DNA of 64,000 nt from JBCBTD01 sp039818825 (GTDB lineage: Bacteria; Pseudomonadota; Alphaproteobacteria; Geminicoccales; Geminicoccaceae). Positions 1-9,256 of this stretch are shown piece after piece. The stretch is from the NCBI GenBank assembly GCA_039818825.1, contig JBCBTD010000008.1, forward strand, positions 1-64,000, read 5' to 3'. Numbering within the stretch: the stretch's first letter is position 1; each line of letters opens with the position of its first letter. A program made the position numbers and the translations under genes. The notes under the pieces are model-generated. The model saw only the letters and a list, made by a program, of their open reading frames with translations, did no database searches and was not told the DNA's origin.

Positions 1-2
1 CC

Positions 3-1283
3 CAGCTTCTGGCCGAAGAAGGCGGGTTCGCGCCGCCTTCATGCGAGCGCATCCGCGTCGTCATCGATCCGGGCCACGGCCTCGAACGGACCGATCGCGC
101 CTCGTTTCGCGAGATCACCCTGCTCGATCCCAATTGGCTGACCAACGCGATCTACACCGTGCTCAACAGCCGGGATGTACTGGACCGTGGCGGCGAGTTG
201 ACCCGTGCCGAGCTGGTCGACCTGCTCGACCCCGTGGAATACCCGCCCGAGCGGCACGAGTTCATCCTCGACATGATGCAGGACCCGCAGATCGGTCTGG
301 CGTTTCGGCTCAGCAGCGACGACGAGCGCTTCTTGGTCCCCGAGGCGCTGCAGGAGAGTGCGCCGCCCGTGTCGTCCTGGCCTGACGACGTGCTGCGCTT
401 CCGCTATCGCTACGACAACCTGCCGCGGTCGCTGATCCCGCGGTTGATCGTGCTGGCGCACAAGAAGCTGGTCGCCGACTGCCGCTGGCGCACCGGCGCC
501 TACTTCGCTCTCCACGACTGCCAAGCCTATGTTCGTGCCGACCGCGCGAACGACGTCGTCGACATCGCCGTCGCCGGCCCCGCCAACCGGCGCCGCGACG
601 CGCTCCAGGTGCTGATCGCGGCCTTCGACGACGTCCACGACTGGCAGGGCGACGTAGGCGCCGAGCCGCGGGTCCCCCTGCCCGACGAGCCCGACCTGGA
701 CGTTGGCTACGACCATCTGCGGCGGCTGGAGGATCGCTACGGCGGCGATCATGCGTTCGATCCCGAAGGCGCCGAACGATCCTACACCGTCGCCGAACTC
801 CTGAACGGTGTCCGGCACGAGCGCCGACCTGTGAACGAGCACGAGGCTCCACCGCCACAGCCGGCGCCTGCAGTCTCTGCACCCGAACCGCCGCGCGGCC
901 CGAACATCGTCTCAGCGGCGTTGACAGCCGGCGCTGCGATGGTCGTGGCGATGGTCGTGATGCTCGGCCTGCGCTGGCTACCAGCGAACTGGTTTCCGGT
1001 TGCAGGCGTCGTCGCGGCCGCGGGAGCCTGCGCGTTCCTGGCTAGTCTCTGGTTTCAGCGGCCGCTGTTCGAACGGCTGTTGCTCGGTTGGTTCGCGCTC
1101 GGCCTCGGCGCGCAGACGGCTTCCATTTCCTTCGATGCAGGATATGCCGACGAGACGACCGCGGCCGCGTTCGCTCTCGGCGGACCACCCACCATCGCCG
1201 CCTACGTGGTCTGGCTCGTCGTGTTCGTCTTCTTGGGTGTTCAGGTCGTCCGCGAGCGTGCCAGCGGCCCGGCGGCTGGTTGA
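3..1283 (+). CDS. ROCO-family protein, C-terminal part (COR domain plus four membrane helices), truncated by the window edge
   Basis: The reading frame is already open at the left edge, so the N-terminus, presumably with the Roc GTPase domain, lies outside. Visible residues about 40-210 match a COR (C-terminal of Roc) domain: LDPNWLTNAIYTVLN near the start, then YPPERHEFILDMMQ, the FRYRYDNLPRSLIPRLIV block and a final RRDALQVLIAAFDDVH. COR is the dimerisation module that follows the GTPase in ROCO proteins. A Pro-rich linker follows, then about four hydrophobic segments (near residues 300-325, 332-350, 360-380 and 392-415), so this ROCO protein is probably anchored in the membrane by its C-terminus. 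That is unusual as far as I know. The COR call is strong; the GTPase half is inferred from the family. The gene stops about 180 bp before a convergent gene. Confidence 0.75.
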   Translation, partial: QLLAEEGGFAPPSCERIRVVIDPGHGLERTDRASFREITLLDPNWLTNAIYTVLNSRDVLDRGGELTRAELVDLLDPVEYPPERHEFILDMMQDPQIGLAFRLSSDDERFLVPEALQESAPPVSSWPDDVLRFRYRYDNLPRSLIPRLIVLAHKKLVADCRWRTGAYFALHDCQAYVRADRANDVVDIAVAGPANRRRDALQVLIAAFDDVHDWQGDVGAEPRVPLPDEPDLDVGYDHLRRLEDRYGGDHAFDPEGAERSYTVAELLNGVRHERRPVNEHEAPPPQPAPAVSAPEPPRGPNIVSAALTAGAAMVVAMVVMLGLRWLPANWFPVAGVVAAAGACAFLASLWFQRPLFERLLLGWFALGLGAQTASISFDAGYADETTAAAFALGGPPTIAAYVVWLVVFVFLGVQVVRERASGPAAG

Positions 1284-1463
1284 TCCGGAGCCCGGTCAGG
1301 CCGTCTTCGTTCTTGAGGGCTATTTTCCTAGAAAGTAGAATGCAGTGGTCAGCCAGCGCGCGGATCGGGCCCGGATCGCATGCGTCGCCCCATTACGAAA
1401 CGAACCCAAATCGAACGTTCTTGCCGGCAAAACAAGGACTTGCAGGCCTTCCTGACGCCCCGG

Positions 1464-2108
1464 TCACCACGAGCCGTGGCGCTCCAAAGCGGCCTCGGCG
1501 AAGCCGTCGAGGGTCGCGATGCTCGGGTTCTCGCCTTCGATGAAGGCGGCCACCTCTTCGAACAGCGTCTCGTCGAAGGGCTGGGTCGTGGCTGCGGCGG
1601 TCGGCTGGAGGCCGAGGCTGCGGGCGCAGGGCACCTCGCCGCTCGGATCGCAGGGCGCCGCAGCGGCGAGCGGCAGATCCCAACGCGGGCCGAACATGTA
1701 GACCGCGGCGTAGATGATCTTGCTCTGCACCTCGTCCATGCCGCTCTCCAGCATGGCCTCGTAGAAGACGCGATGGACCTCCTGCCAAGGGCGTTCCCGG
1801 CGCTCGCAATGGACGTCGTGGATGACCGAGGCTTCGCGGTACTTGCCGGTCAGCGGGCCGCCGACGATGCTCCAGGCTGCCCGCGGGATCGACGCGCCGT
1901 TGACCACGCTGCCGGCCGGGACGATCCAATCGCGACCCGTGCCGTCGACGTAGTTGAACTCCTCCAGGACCCGCAGGCTCCGGCCGTCACGCAGGAACTC
2001 GACGATCAGCGGCCCTTGGAAGCCGAGGTCGCGCGTCGGCGAGTAGCCGAGCGCCGCCGGCGGCAACGCCAACCAGCAGGCGATCGTGATGGCGAGCAGA
2101 GGGTGCAC
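1464..2108 (-). CDS. Exported DUF1353-domain protein
   Basis: I place the start at a GTG at 2108 because it gives a clean signal peptide (VHPLLAITIACWLALPPAALG). In-frame starts further upstream (such as a GTG in VSRWGQIRQ) are possible but would bury that hydrophobic stretch. The product is about 214 residues. Its core, PAGSVVNGASIPRAAWSIVG then GKYREASVIHDVHC, matches the DUF1353 pattern: an N-G-A-S-I-P segment followed by an H-D pair. DUF1353 proteins are small, often phage- or envelope-associated and of unknown biochemical role. About 60 residues follow the domain, including PCDPSGEVPCARS with two Cys that could pair in the periplasm. It lies downstream of the P-type ATPase on the same strand with about 257 bp between, so an operon is uncertain. 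Confidence 0.6.
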   Translation of the reverse strand: MHPLLAITIACWLALPPAALGYSPTRDLGFQGPLIVEFLRDGRSLRVLEEFNYVDGTGRDWIVPAGSVVNGASIPRAAWSIVGGPLTGKYREASVIHDVHCERRERPWQEVHRVFYEAMLESGMDEVQSKIIYAAVYMFGPRWDLPLAAAAPCDPSGEVPCARSLGLQPTAAATTQPFDETLFEEVAAFIEGENPSIATLDGFAEAALERHGSW

Positions 2109-2365
2109 CCGTACCGGCGGTCCCAGCCGCGGTCGCTCGACGCCTGCGGAACGTTGGCTCGGCCCAATGGCGAGCGCCTGACGAATCTGGCCCCAACGAC
2201 TCACGATACGATCTCTGACGGCTGACCAACGTTCGACCGGACCAGCCGATTCGAGCGGCCGCACGGAGACTGTCAAGGGCAAACGGCAACGGCCGGCCAG
2301 CGCGCCGGATCGACCGGAGGAACGACACCGACGGCCCGGTTCGTCCCTGACGACGGTGGTGCGTC

Positions 2366-5101
2366 CTACGACGCCCGAGAGCGGTTGCGGGTCCATCGGC
2401 GCAGGAGCGCCTTCTCCAGCTCGACGGCGGCAAAGAGCGCGATGCCCAACCCCGCGAGGAGCAGGGCATCGCTCGCCACCGGCGCCCGCGTCTGGAAGGT
2501 GGCCTGCATGAAGGGAGCGTAGGTGAAGACGAGCTGGGCGAAGGCCACGAACAGAACGCCTGCCCACACCGCGGTGGTGCCGCGCAGACCTTGAAGGGTC
2601 AGGGCGAGGCCGTGGGCGTAGCGGGCGCTGAAGAGATAGGCGATCTCCATGACGACCAGGGCGTTGACCACGAGGGTGCGCGCGGCCTCGACCGAGCGAC
2701 CTTCGGCAAGTGCGGTCCAATAGGCGGCGAACACGCCCGCGACGAACAGCAGGGAGACGTAGGCGACGCGCCAGAGCAGGACCGGCGCCAACAGGGCCTC
2801 GGCCGGCGGCCGCGGCGGGCCGTCCATGGTCTTCGGCTCGGTCGGCTCGAACGCGAGGGTGAGACCGAGACCGACGGCGGTGATCATGTTGACCCACAAG
2901 ATCTGCACCGGCGTGATCGGCAGGGCGACGCCGAAGGCGATGGCGGCGACGATCGCCATGGCTTCGCCGCCATTGGTCGGCAGGGTCCAGGCGATGACCT
3001 TCTTGAGGTTGTCGTAGACCGTGCGGCCTTCGCGGACGGCGGCGACGATCGTCGCGAAATGGTCGTCGGCGAGCACCATCTCGGCCGCTTCCTTGGCGGC
3101 TTCGCTGCCCTTCTGGCCCATGGCGATGCCGACGTCGGCGCGCTTCAGGGCCGGTGCGTCGTTGACCCCGTCGCCGGTCATGGCGACCACCGCACCCCGT
3201 GCCTGGAGCGCGCTCACCAGACGCAGCTTGTGCTCCGGACTGGTCCGGGCGAACACGCTCGCACCGTTCGCCTGCTCGGCGAAGGCACGCTCGTCGAGGT
3301 CATCGAGCTCGGCGCCGGTGACCGTCCGCTCGGGTGACGGCAGGCCGAGCGCGCGCGCGATGGCCCGGGCCGTGCCGGCGTGATCGCCGGTGATCATCTT
3401 GACGTCGATGCCTGCCCGACCGCAGGCGAGCACCGCGTCGGCGGCCTCCTCGCGCGGTGGATCGATCAGGCCGACCAAGCCCAGCAAGTCCAGCTCGCCG
3501 TCGACGTCGGCGAAGGTCAGCTCCCGGCGCTCGCCCGTCATCGGCTTAGCCGCCAGCGCCAGGACGCGCTGGCCGAGCGCCGCGATGGCGGTGACCCGTT
3601 CGTCCCACGCCGCCTGATCGAGCGGGACGAGGCCGGCGGCGCCGTGTGCATGACCGCACATCGCCAGCACCCGTTCGGGGGCGCCTTTGACCAGCAGTTC
3701 GGCGGCACCGTCGTGGTCGTGGTGCAGGCTCGCCATGAACCGGTGTTGGCTATCGAAGGGGATGGCATCGGTCCGCGGCCGCTGCTGGCGCTCGCGATCC
3801 GCGTCGAACCCGAGCTTGCCCGCGGCCACCACCAGCGCCGCTTCCATGGGGTCGCCGTCGATGATCCAGCGGCCCTCGGCCTCGCGCACCGAGGCGTCGT
3901 TGCAGAGCAACGCGGCGCGCAGTAGCACCGGGACCGCCGGATGGTCGGCGGCGTCGACGGGCTGGCCATCACGTTCCAGTCGACCGTGGGGCGCGTAGCC
4001 GACGCCCGAAAGCTGGAACGTGGCATCGGCCGTGGCGACCGTGGCCACGGTCATCTCGTTCTGGGTCAGGGTGCCGGTCTTGTCGGAGCAGATCACCGAG
4101 ACCGAGCCGAGCGTTTCTACCGCCGGCAAGCGGCGGATGATCGCCCGCCGGGCGGCGAGGCGTTGGGTGCCGATGGCGAGGGTGATGGTCATCACCGCCG
4201 GCAGACCCTCGGGGATCGCAGCGACCGCAAGGCCCACCACGGCCATGAACGCATCCGCCAAGCCATAGCCGCGCAACCCCACGGCGACGCCGAACACCAG
4301 GGCGGAAAGTGCCAGGATGAGCACGGTGAGCTGGCGGCCGAAGCGATCCATCTGGCGCAAGAGCGGCGTTTGCAGCGTCTCGACACGGCGCAACAGTTCG
4401 CCGATCCGGCCGAGTTCGGTCGCAGCTCCGGTTGCCGTCACGACGCCCTGACCGATGCCGCGGACCACGAGCGTGCCCGAGTGCGCCATGGCGCTGCGGT
4501 CGCCAAGCGCCGCATCCGCGGCGACCGGCGCCGGGGCCTTGGCGGTCGGCTCCGACTCGCCGGTCAGGAGCGATTCGTCGATGTTGAGATCGCGAGCGTT
4601 CAACAGGCGGAGGTCGGCTGGCACGCGGTCGCCGGCTTCTAGCAGCACGACGTCGCCGGGGACGAGGTCGTCCGCCGGCACGGTCACCCGCGCGCCGCCA
4701 CGAAGCACCGAGGCGTGGGGTTCCAGCATGGTCGCGAGCGCTTGGAGCGCCCCCTCAGCGCGCCCTTCCTGAACGAAGCCGACCAGCGCATTCACCAGGA
4801 CCACCGCCATGATGACACCGGCATCGAGGCCGTGGCCGATGGCGAGCGCCACGATCGCCGCGGCGAGCAGGGCGTAGATCAGCACGTTGTGGAACTGGCG
4901 CATGAAGCGCCGGAGTGGGCCGGTTCGTGGCGGTGCCGGCAGTCGGTTCGCGCCGATGGTCCGCAGCCGCGCCGCTGCTTCGTCCGGCGCCAGACCGGAA
5001 GGTGTCGTTGCCAACGCGGTGACCACGTCGGCGGCGGTCGTTGCGTGGGAGGGCTGGACGAGCGGGGCGGCGCAGTCGCGCATCGGTCTGTCGTTCGGCA
5101 A
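2366..5101 (-). CDS. P-type (P2-like) cation-transporting ATPase
   Basis: This is a 911-residue HAD-superfamily ATPase that moves cations across the inner membrane using a phospho-aspartate intermediate. Visible parts in order: an N-terminal cation-ATPase domain, TGES actuator loop (about 180-183), PEGLP in M4 (297-301), phosphorylation motif DKTGT (340-344), a KGAPE nucleotide-binding motif, and TGDGVNDAPALK in the hinge. The layout and PEGLP motif place it near the Ca2+/Na+/Mg2+ P2 group rather than heavy-metal P1B pumps; there is no N-terminal metal-binding Cys domain. M5 has NGGEAMAI, keeping the acidic residue seen in SERCA, but M6 reads LWVNMITAVGLGL and lacks the Asp that SERCA has there. 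The ion cannot be named from sequence. The start is the ATG at 5101. It is flanked by unrelated genes and looks monocistronic. Confidence 0.85.
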   Translation of the reverse strand: MPNDRPMRDCAAPLVQPSHATTAADVVTALATTPSGLAPDEAAARLRTIGANRLPAPPRTGPLRRFMRQFHNVLIYALLAAAIVALAIGHGLDAGVIMAVVLVNALVGFVQEGRAEGALQALATMLEPHASVLRGGARVTVPADDLVPGDVVLLEAGDRVPADLRLLNARDLNIDESLLTGESEPTAKAPAPVAADAALGDRSAMAHSGTLVVRGIGQGVVTATGAATELGRIGELLRRVETLQTPLLRQMDRFGRQLTVLILALSALVFGVAVGLRGYGLADAFMAVVGLAVAAIPEGLPAVMTITLAIGTQRLAARRAIIRRLPAVETLGSVSVICSDKTGTLTQNEMTVATVATADATFQLSGVGYAPHGRLERDGQPVDAADHPAVPVLLRAALLCNDASVREAEGRWIIDGDPMEAALVVAAGKLGFDADRERQQRPRTDAIPFDSQHRFMASLHHDHDGAAELLVKGAPERVLAMCGHAHGAAGLVPLDQAAWDERVTAIAALGQRVLALAAKPMTGERRELTFADVDGELDLLGLVGLIDPPREEAADAVLACGRAGIDVKMITGDHAGTARAIARALGLPSPERTVTGAELDDLDERAFAEQANGASVFARTSPEHKLRLVSALQARGAVVAMTGDGVNDAPALKRADVGIAMGQKGSEAAKEAAEMVLADDHFATIVAAVREGRTVYDNLKKVIAWTLPTNGGEAMAIVAAIAFGVALPITPVQILWVNMITAVGLGLTLAFEPTEPKTMDGPPRPPAEALLAPVLLWRVAYVSLLFVAGVFAAYWTALAEGRSVEAARTLVVNALVVMEIAYLFSARYAHGLALTLQGLRGTTAVWAGVLFVAFAQLVFTYAPFMQATFQTRAPVASDALLLAGLGIALFAAVELEKALLRRWTRNRSRAS

Positions 5102-5214
5102 ACAGGTCGGTCGGAACGAGCACCGAGCCTAGCCGAAAAGTCGCATCCCGGCCTTGTCTTGGATCAAGGCGCCGTTCTGGTCCGCGACGCCTGAAAGGGG
5201 CGTTGGCCCGTGCC

Positions 5215-5589
5215 TCAGCCGGCGGAAGCGAACCCGCGGCCGGCCTCGGTGTAGGCTTGGCGTGGTGGTGCGAAGACGTCGAGGATGCGCGCCCCTCCTG
5301 GGCCGGCGATGAAGTTGTGGGGCGTGCCGGGCGGCACGCAGCAGACGTCACCAGTGGCGATTTCGAGCTCCTCGCCGCCGATGACGAAGACACCATCCCC
5401 CTCCAGCACGACTGCCCACTGCTCCTCGGGGTGATGGTGCATCTCGCCGGACGCATTGGGCGCACAAGTCAGGACCGACATCATCGCCTGCCGGCCCCAG
5501 AACAACTGAGTATCGATGCCGGGCGCCAAGCTGCGGCTCAGACCACCCTCTGGATCGTCCAGGTTGAAGCGCAGGACCGCCATGGCCAA
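5215..5589 (-). CDS. Small single-domain cupin protein
   Basis: A 124-residue protein made of one cupin_2 beta-barrel. The metal-binding motif 1 is visible as GEMHHHPEEQWAVVLEGDG (about residues 48-66) and motif 2 as GDVCCVPPGTPHNF (about 80-93), giving the usual His/Glu set for a mononuclear metal site. Such small cupins include isomerases, dioxygenases and sugar-binding proteins, so a reaction cannot be assigned. It lies between the P-type ATPase (downstream) and a UlaG-like hydrolase (upstream) on the same strand, with about 70 bp to the latter. Two Cys next to motif 2 (VCCVP) are a small oddity. Confidence 0.75.
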   Translation of the reverse strand: MAMAVLRFNLDDPEGGLSRSLAPGIDTQLFWGRQAMMSVLTCAPNASGEMHHHPEEQWAVVLEGDGVFVIGGEELEIATGDVCCVPPGTPHNFIAGPGGARILDVFAPPRQAYTEAGRGFASAG

Positions 5590-5658
5590 CCTCCCCCGAT
5601 GATGTTCGGTCGACCGTAGGCGTCGCTGCGCCGCAGCGGAAGGGCGGGAGTTGCCGGC

Positions 5659-6351
5659 TCAGACTTCGATCAACTCGCCCGCCTTGGGTGTCAGCACTGC
5701 CGAGCGCTCGACCAGGGGTTTGAACGCCTCCGGCGTCCCGCTGAGCAGGTCGAACGTGCCCCAATGCACGGGAATGACGGTCTCCAAGGCCAAGAGTTCG
5801 TTGACCGCGACGGCGGCGGTACGTGGCCCCATGGTGAAGCGGTCGCCGATCGGGACGAAGCCGACCTTGGGCTCCCAGAGCCGCTGGATCAGCGCCATGT
5901 CGGAAAACACGTCGGTGTCGCCCAGGTGGTAGAACGTCGTGCCGTCGACGGTGACGACGTAGCCGGCCGGGTCGCCCATGGCCATCGGCACGCCGTCTTT
6001 GATCACACCTGCGCTGTGCGTGGCGTTCACCATGGTGAAGCTGGCGCCCGCGACCTCGACGGTGCCGCCGGTGTTCATCGGCTCGACCTTACTCACCCCC
6101 TGGCCGGCGAGCCACATGCAGACCTCGTACTGGGCGACCAGGGTCGCGTCGTATTTCTGGGCGAGACGTGCGGTGTCGCCGAGGTGGTCTTCGTGGCCGT
6201 GGGTGACGACGACGGCGTCCACCTTGGCGAGTTGGTCCTCGTAGCCGGTTGGGTATGTCGGGTTGCCGGTGAAGAATGGATCGATCAGCACGTCGATCGA
6301 CGTGCCCTTGAGATGTACGGCACTATGTCCCAGCCAAGCGACCTGAACCAT
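5659..6351 (-). CDS. UlaG/UPF0173-type metal-dependent hydrolase (metallo-beta-lactamase fold)
   Basis: A 230-residue metallo-beta-lactamase-fold hydrolase. The metal ligands are clear: WLGHSAV at the N-terminus, the THGHEDHLGD motif (HxHxDH), NATHSAG, a GDTDVFSDM segment with the bridging Asp, and a C-terminal PVHWGTFDLL. Length and motif pattern fit the UPF0173/UlaG-like group, cytoplasmic hydrolases whose substrates are mostly unknown. I chose the ATG at 6351 because MVQVAWLGHSAV is the family's typical N-terminus; the frame stays open to 6396 but the extra residues resemble no homologue. It is immediately upstream of the cupin, so the two may be co-transcribed. Confidence 0.8.
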   Translation of the reverse strand: MVQVAWLGHSAVHLKGTSIDVLIDPFFTGNPTYPTGYEDQLAKVDAVVVTHGHEDHLGDTARLAQKYDATLVAQYEVCMWLAGQGVSKVEPMNTGGTVEVAGASFTMVNATHSAGVIKDGVPMAMGDPAGYVVTVDGTTFYHLGDTDVFSDMALIQRLWEPKVGFVPIGDRFTMGPRTAAVAVNELLALETVIPVHWGTFDLLSGTPEAFKPLVERSAVLTPKAGELIEV

Positions 6352-6463
6352 TCGTCTGCTCCGTTCGAACGCTGCTTCGATGCTGCAGCGTGCCAAAACC
6401 CAACGCCGCCGTCGATCATCGAACGCGGTCAGCGTGGCCTAATCTGGTCGTAGATGTGCCGGT

Positions 6464-8707
6464 TCAGCGCTGTCGAGCCGAAAGCTCGCCGTTGGCGGAG
6501 GCCAGGCGGTCGGCGAGCGTGCGGATGACCAGCCCTTGAAAAGCTACGACCGCCGGGGGATCGGTGGACTTCAGCATCTCTATGGTTGCCCGGTCGATGG
6601 CGTAGACGAGGGACGGCTGGTCGGCGCGGACCGAAGCCGTGCGGACGGCGCCGCGGAAGAAGCCCATCTCGCCGACGACCGTCTGGCTCTCCATGGTCCG
6701 CAGCCGCGTGTCCGGCGCCTCGGGCTCCAGCAACACCGTCAGCCGGCCGCGGAGCAGCAGGTAGATCGCATCGGCCCGCTCGCCTTGCCGACAGAGCATG
6801 GCGCCGGGCTGGAGGTCGAGGCGCTGGCAATGGCTGGCGAGACGCGCGGCGGCATCCCGGTCGCCCAAATCGGTAGCGAGCCACTCCTCCAGCGTGCTGG
6901 CCGCCGGTTCGAGACGAAGTCCCGCGGCCGCCAGTAGTTCGTCCTCGCAGTGTTCGAGCGCCGCATCGGCGGTCGCGAAGTGGCGGAGCCGAGGGCGCGG
7001 ACCGTCGAAGGCGGCGATGCGCCGGGCGACCGGTCGTGGCACGGCGGCGAGGGCGAGGACGAAGCGCGGCTCGCCGTCGGCAAGCTGCACCAGTCGCCGG
7101 AGGCATTGGAGAGCGGAGCTGTCGACGCCCGTGACCAGAGCAAAGTCGAGCACGACCCAATGCGCCCGGGTCGCGGGTGGTGCCTCGATGGCGATACTGC
7201 GGATGCGATCAGCCAGGGCCGTGATCGCGCCGAAAAAGACGAACCCCTGCAGTCGGAGCAGGTGAATCCGTTGGCCGTTCTGGAGCAGGAGGCGGTCGGC
7301 TTCCTGCCGCCGCGACACGCAACTCGTACAGCTCGTCCGGGTCAGGTGTCGGCCGATGACCGGGACGTGGGCGTAGCCGAGCGCGAATGCAACGCAGGCC
7401 GCAACGATGCCGATCGCGACGCCCGGCAGATAGCCGAAGGCGACGATCGCGGCAAACACGGCGACCAACAGCAGATGGTCGGCGAGCGGCAAGGCCCGCC
7501 GGTTCTTGATGAGCCACAGCCAGAGGAGAGAGCTGCCGAGATAGAGGACGACGCCGGCCAGAACCGCGCTCGGCAACAGCGCTGCCCACGCGGTCCCGGC
7601 GGCCAGCGGTAGGGCGCAAACGACCGCTGCCAACAGTCCCGACGCGCGCCCCGTTGCGCCGCAACGAGCATGGAGGACTGTCCGCGACAGGGAGAGACCC
7701 CCGGGAAGGCCGCCGCCAAAAGCAACCAGGACATTGGCGACGCCGCCGGTCCGGAACTCGCGGTCGAGGTCGGCGTCGGCCTCGAGACTGAGCTCCAGAC
7801 TGGAGGCATTCAGGAACAACACGATCATGGCGACACCGACGACCACGACGATGTCGGGCCAGATCGTGGCAAGCAGCACTGGGTTCAAGAGCTCGGAGGA
7901 GAACATGGCTCCAGGACTGACGCCACTGGTCGACGCGTCGACGCGGAGCAGCCAGCCGCGCTCTCCAGCGGCCTCCATAGTGATACCGCTGGCGGCCAAG
8001 CCGATGTGGAACGACATCGTGGCGACGACGACCACGATCGGCAGCGCCCACGGTGCGCGCCACCACGCCCGGCCAGCCGCGATCGCGAGCGCAACGGCAA
8101 CCGCGACGACGGGTGCGACGAGAGTCGCCGCGCCGAGGCCCGTCGCCGCGTCGCTTTCTCGGGCCGCGCCGTCGAGTACCATGGCGGCTGCGGCAGCGAT
8201 CAAGAACCATCCAGAGGCGGCGATGAAGGCTGCGAGCACTGGAAACGGCACGAACCGTAGCACGCGCGAGATGCGTGCGGCGCCGCAAAGCCAGAGCGCG
8301 ATGCCGATCAGCAGGCTCGTCAGTGCGATGACCGCCATCACCGCGGGGATGGGGTCCGCCGCGGTCGTCGTGGCGGCAGTAAGTGCGGCAAGAGAGCCGA
8401 GCACGGCGATCACCGGGGTGTCGGGTCCAGCGACGGCAAGCGGGAACGAGCTACGTGCGGCGACGACGACGCCGGTCAAGGCGGCGCCGATCAGGGCCGC
8501 ACTGATCCCGAAGCCCAGGCCGCCGGACAGCTGGCCGGAGAAGATCACCGCGGCGAAGGACAGGCTGTACGCGAGGTTCACCGTGACGAGCACGAAGGTG
8601 GCGACCGTGCCCTCGGCTACCGCCTTCCACCAGGGAGCGGCGACGTCGATCGGGGGTGCAGCCGGGCCACCACCTGGGGCCGCCGGTTCCTCGGCGATGA
8701 ACGGCAC
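6464..8707 (-). CDS. SulP-family anion transporter with STAS and cyclic-nucleotide-binding domains
   Basis: A 747-residue inner-membrane transporter. Residues about 30-450 form the SulP membrane domain, with SLSFAAVIFSGQLSGGLGFG near the start, the substrate-proximal AVAGPDTPVIAVLG segment and GGLPGGLSLSRT. Residues about 475-595 are a STAS domain (LDFALVTGVDSSALQ). Residues about 620-735 are a cyclic-nucleotide-binding domain whose phosphate-binding cassette is readable as GEMGFFRGAVRTASV (about 679-693), with the key Arg kept. SulP proteins move sulfate, bicarbonate or other anions; the ion is not predictable here. The C-terminal cNMP domain suggests control by cAMP or cGMP. A CTSC pair links the last helix to the STAS domain. 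No cyclase gene is nearby. Confidence 0.85.
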   Translation of the reverse strand: MPFIAEEPAAPGGGPAAPPIDVAAPWWKAVAEGTVATFVLVTVNLAYSLSFAAVIFSGQLSGGLGFGISAALIGAALTGVVVAARSSFPLAVAGPDTPVIAVLGSLAALTAATTTAADPIPAVMAVIALTSLLIGIALWLCGAARISRVLRFVPFPVLAAFIAASGWFLIAAAAAMVLDGAARESDAATGLGAATLVAPVVAVAVALAIAAGRAWWRAPWALPIVVVVATMSFHIGLAASGITMEAAGERGWLLRVDASTSGVSPGAMFSSELLNPVLLATIWPDIVVVVGVAMIVLFLNASSLELSLEADADLDREFRTGGVANVLVAFGGGLPGGLSLSRTVLHARCGATGRASGLLAAVVCALPLAAGTAWAALLPSAVLAGVVLYLGSSLLWLWLIKNRRALPLADHLLLVAVFAAIVAFGYLPGVAIGIVAACVAFALGYAHVPVIGRHLTRTSCTSCVSRRQEADRLLLQNGQRIHLLRLQGFVFFGAITALADRIRSIAIEAPPATRAHWVVLDFALVTGVDSSALQCLRRLVQLADGEPRFVLALAAVPRPVARRIAAFDGPRPRLRHFATADAALEHCEDELLAAAGLRLEPAASTLEEWLATDLGDRDAAARLASHCQRLDLQPGAMLCRQGERADAIYLLLRGRLTVLLEPEAPDTRLRTMESQTVVGEMGFFRGAVRTASVRADQPSLVYAIDRATIEMLKSTDPPAVVAFQGLVIRTLADRLASANGELSARQR

Positions 8708-8794
8708 GTCGCAAACCTTGGGCGTGGGCGAAGGAGCGGCAACGTAGACGAGGTCGAGCGTCGCCCGCTACCGGCTTCACGCTGCTCCGGGCGT

Positions 8795-9256
8795 TCAGCC
8801 GTCGTCGCTGCGACCGAGGTCGCCGATGAATGCCTCGAAGTCCTTGGCGGTCGCGAAGTCCTTGTAAACGCTGGCGAAACGGACGTAGGCGACTTCGTCG
8901 AGCTCCTTCAGGCTGTCGAGCACGAGGTCGCCGAGCGTGCGAGTCGAGACCTCGCTTTCGCCCGAGGTCTCGATGCGGCGGACGATGGCGGTGACCAGCC
9001 GTTCGATCCGTTCCGCGTCGATACCGCGCTTGCGCGTGGCTATGGCGATCGAGCGCGTCAGCTTCGCGGGATCGAACGGCACCTTGCGGCCGCTGCGCTT
9101 GACCACGGTCAGCTCGCGGAGCTGCACCCGCTCTTGGGTGTTGAAGCGGGCGCCGCACGCGCCGCACTGCCGCCGCCGGCGGATCGCCGTGCCGTCCTCA
9201 GCCGGACGGCTGTCCTTCACTTGATTGTCTTCCGACCCGCAGAATGGACAGCGCAT
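8795..9256 (-). CDS. nrdR: Transcriptional repressor NrdR
   Basis: A 153-residue regulator that represses ribonucleotide reductase genes in response to the ATP/dATP ratio. The N-terminus is a zinc ribbon (CPFCGSEDNQVKDSRP, then CGACGARF), followed by an ATP-cone domain (VKRSGRKVPFDPAKL onward). Length matches the family. The start is the ATG at 9256, right before the zinc ribbon; it overlaps the stop of the DUF2798 gene as TGATG, so translation is probably coupled. It sits downstream of rpiB-glyA, a common arrangement in Alphaproteobacteria. Confidence 0.95.
   Translation of the reverse strand: MRCPFCGSEDNQVKDSRPAEDGTAIRRRRQCGACGARFNTQERVQLRELTVVKRSGRKVPFDPAKLTRSIAIATRKRGIDAERIERLVTAIVRRIETSGESEVSTRTLGDLVLDSLKELDEVAYVRFASVYKDFATAKDFEAFIGDLGRSDDG

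Noticed and set aside
2109..2897. Upstream extension of the DUF1353 gene into the P-type ATPase
   Set aside because: The extension overlaps the ATPase C-terminus and is Arg-rich; the signal peptide at 2108 gives a sensible start.
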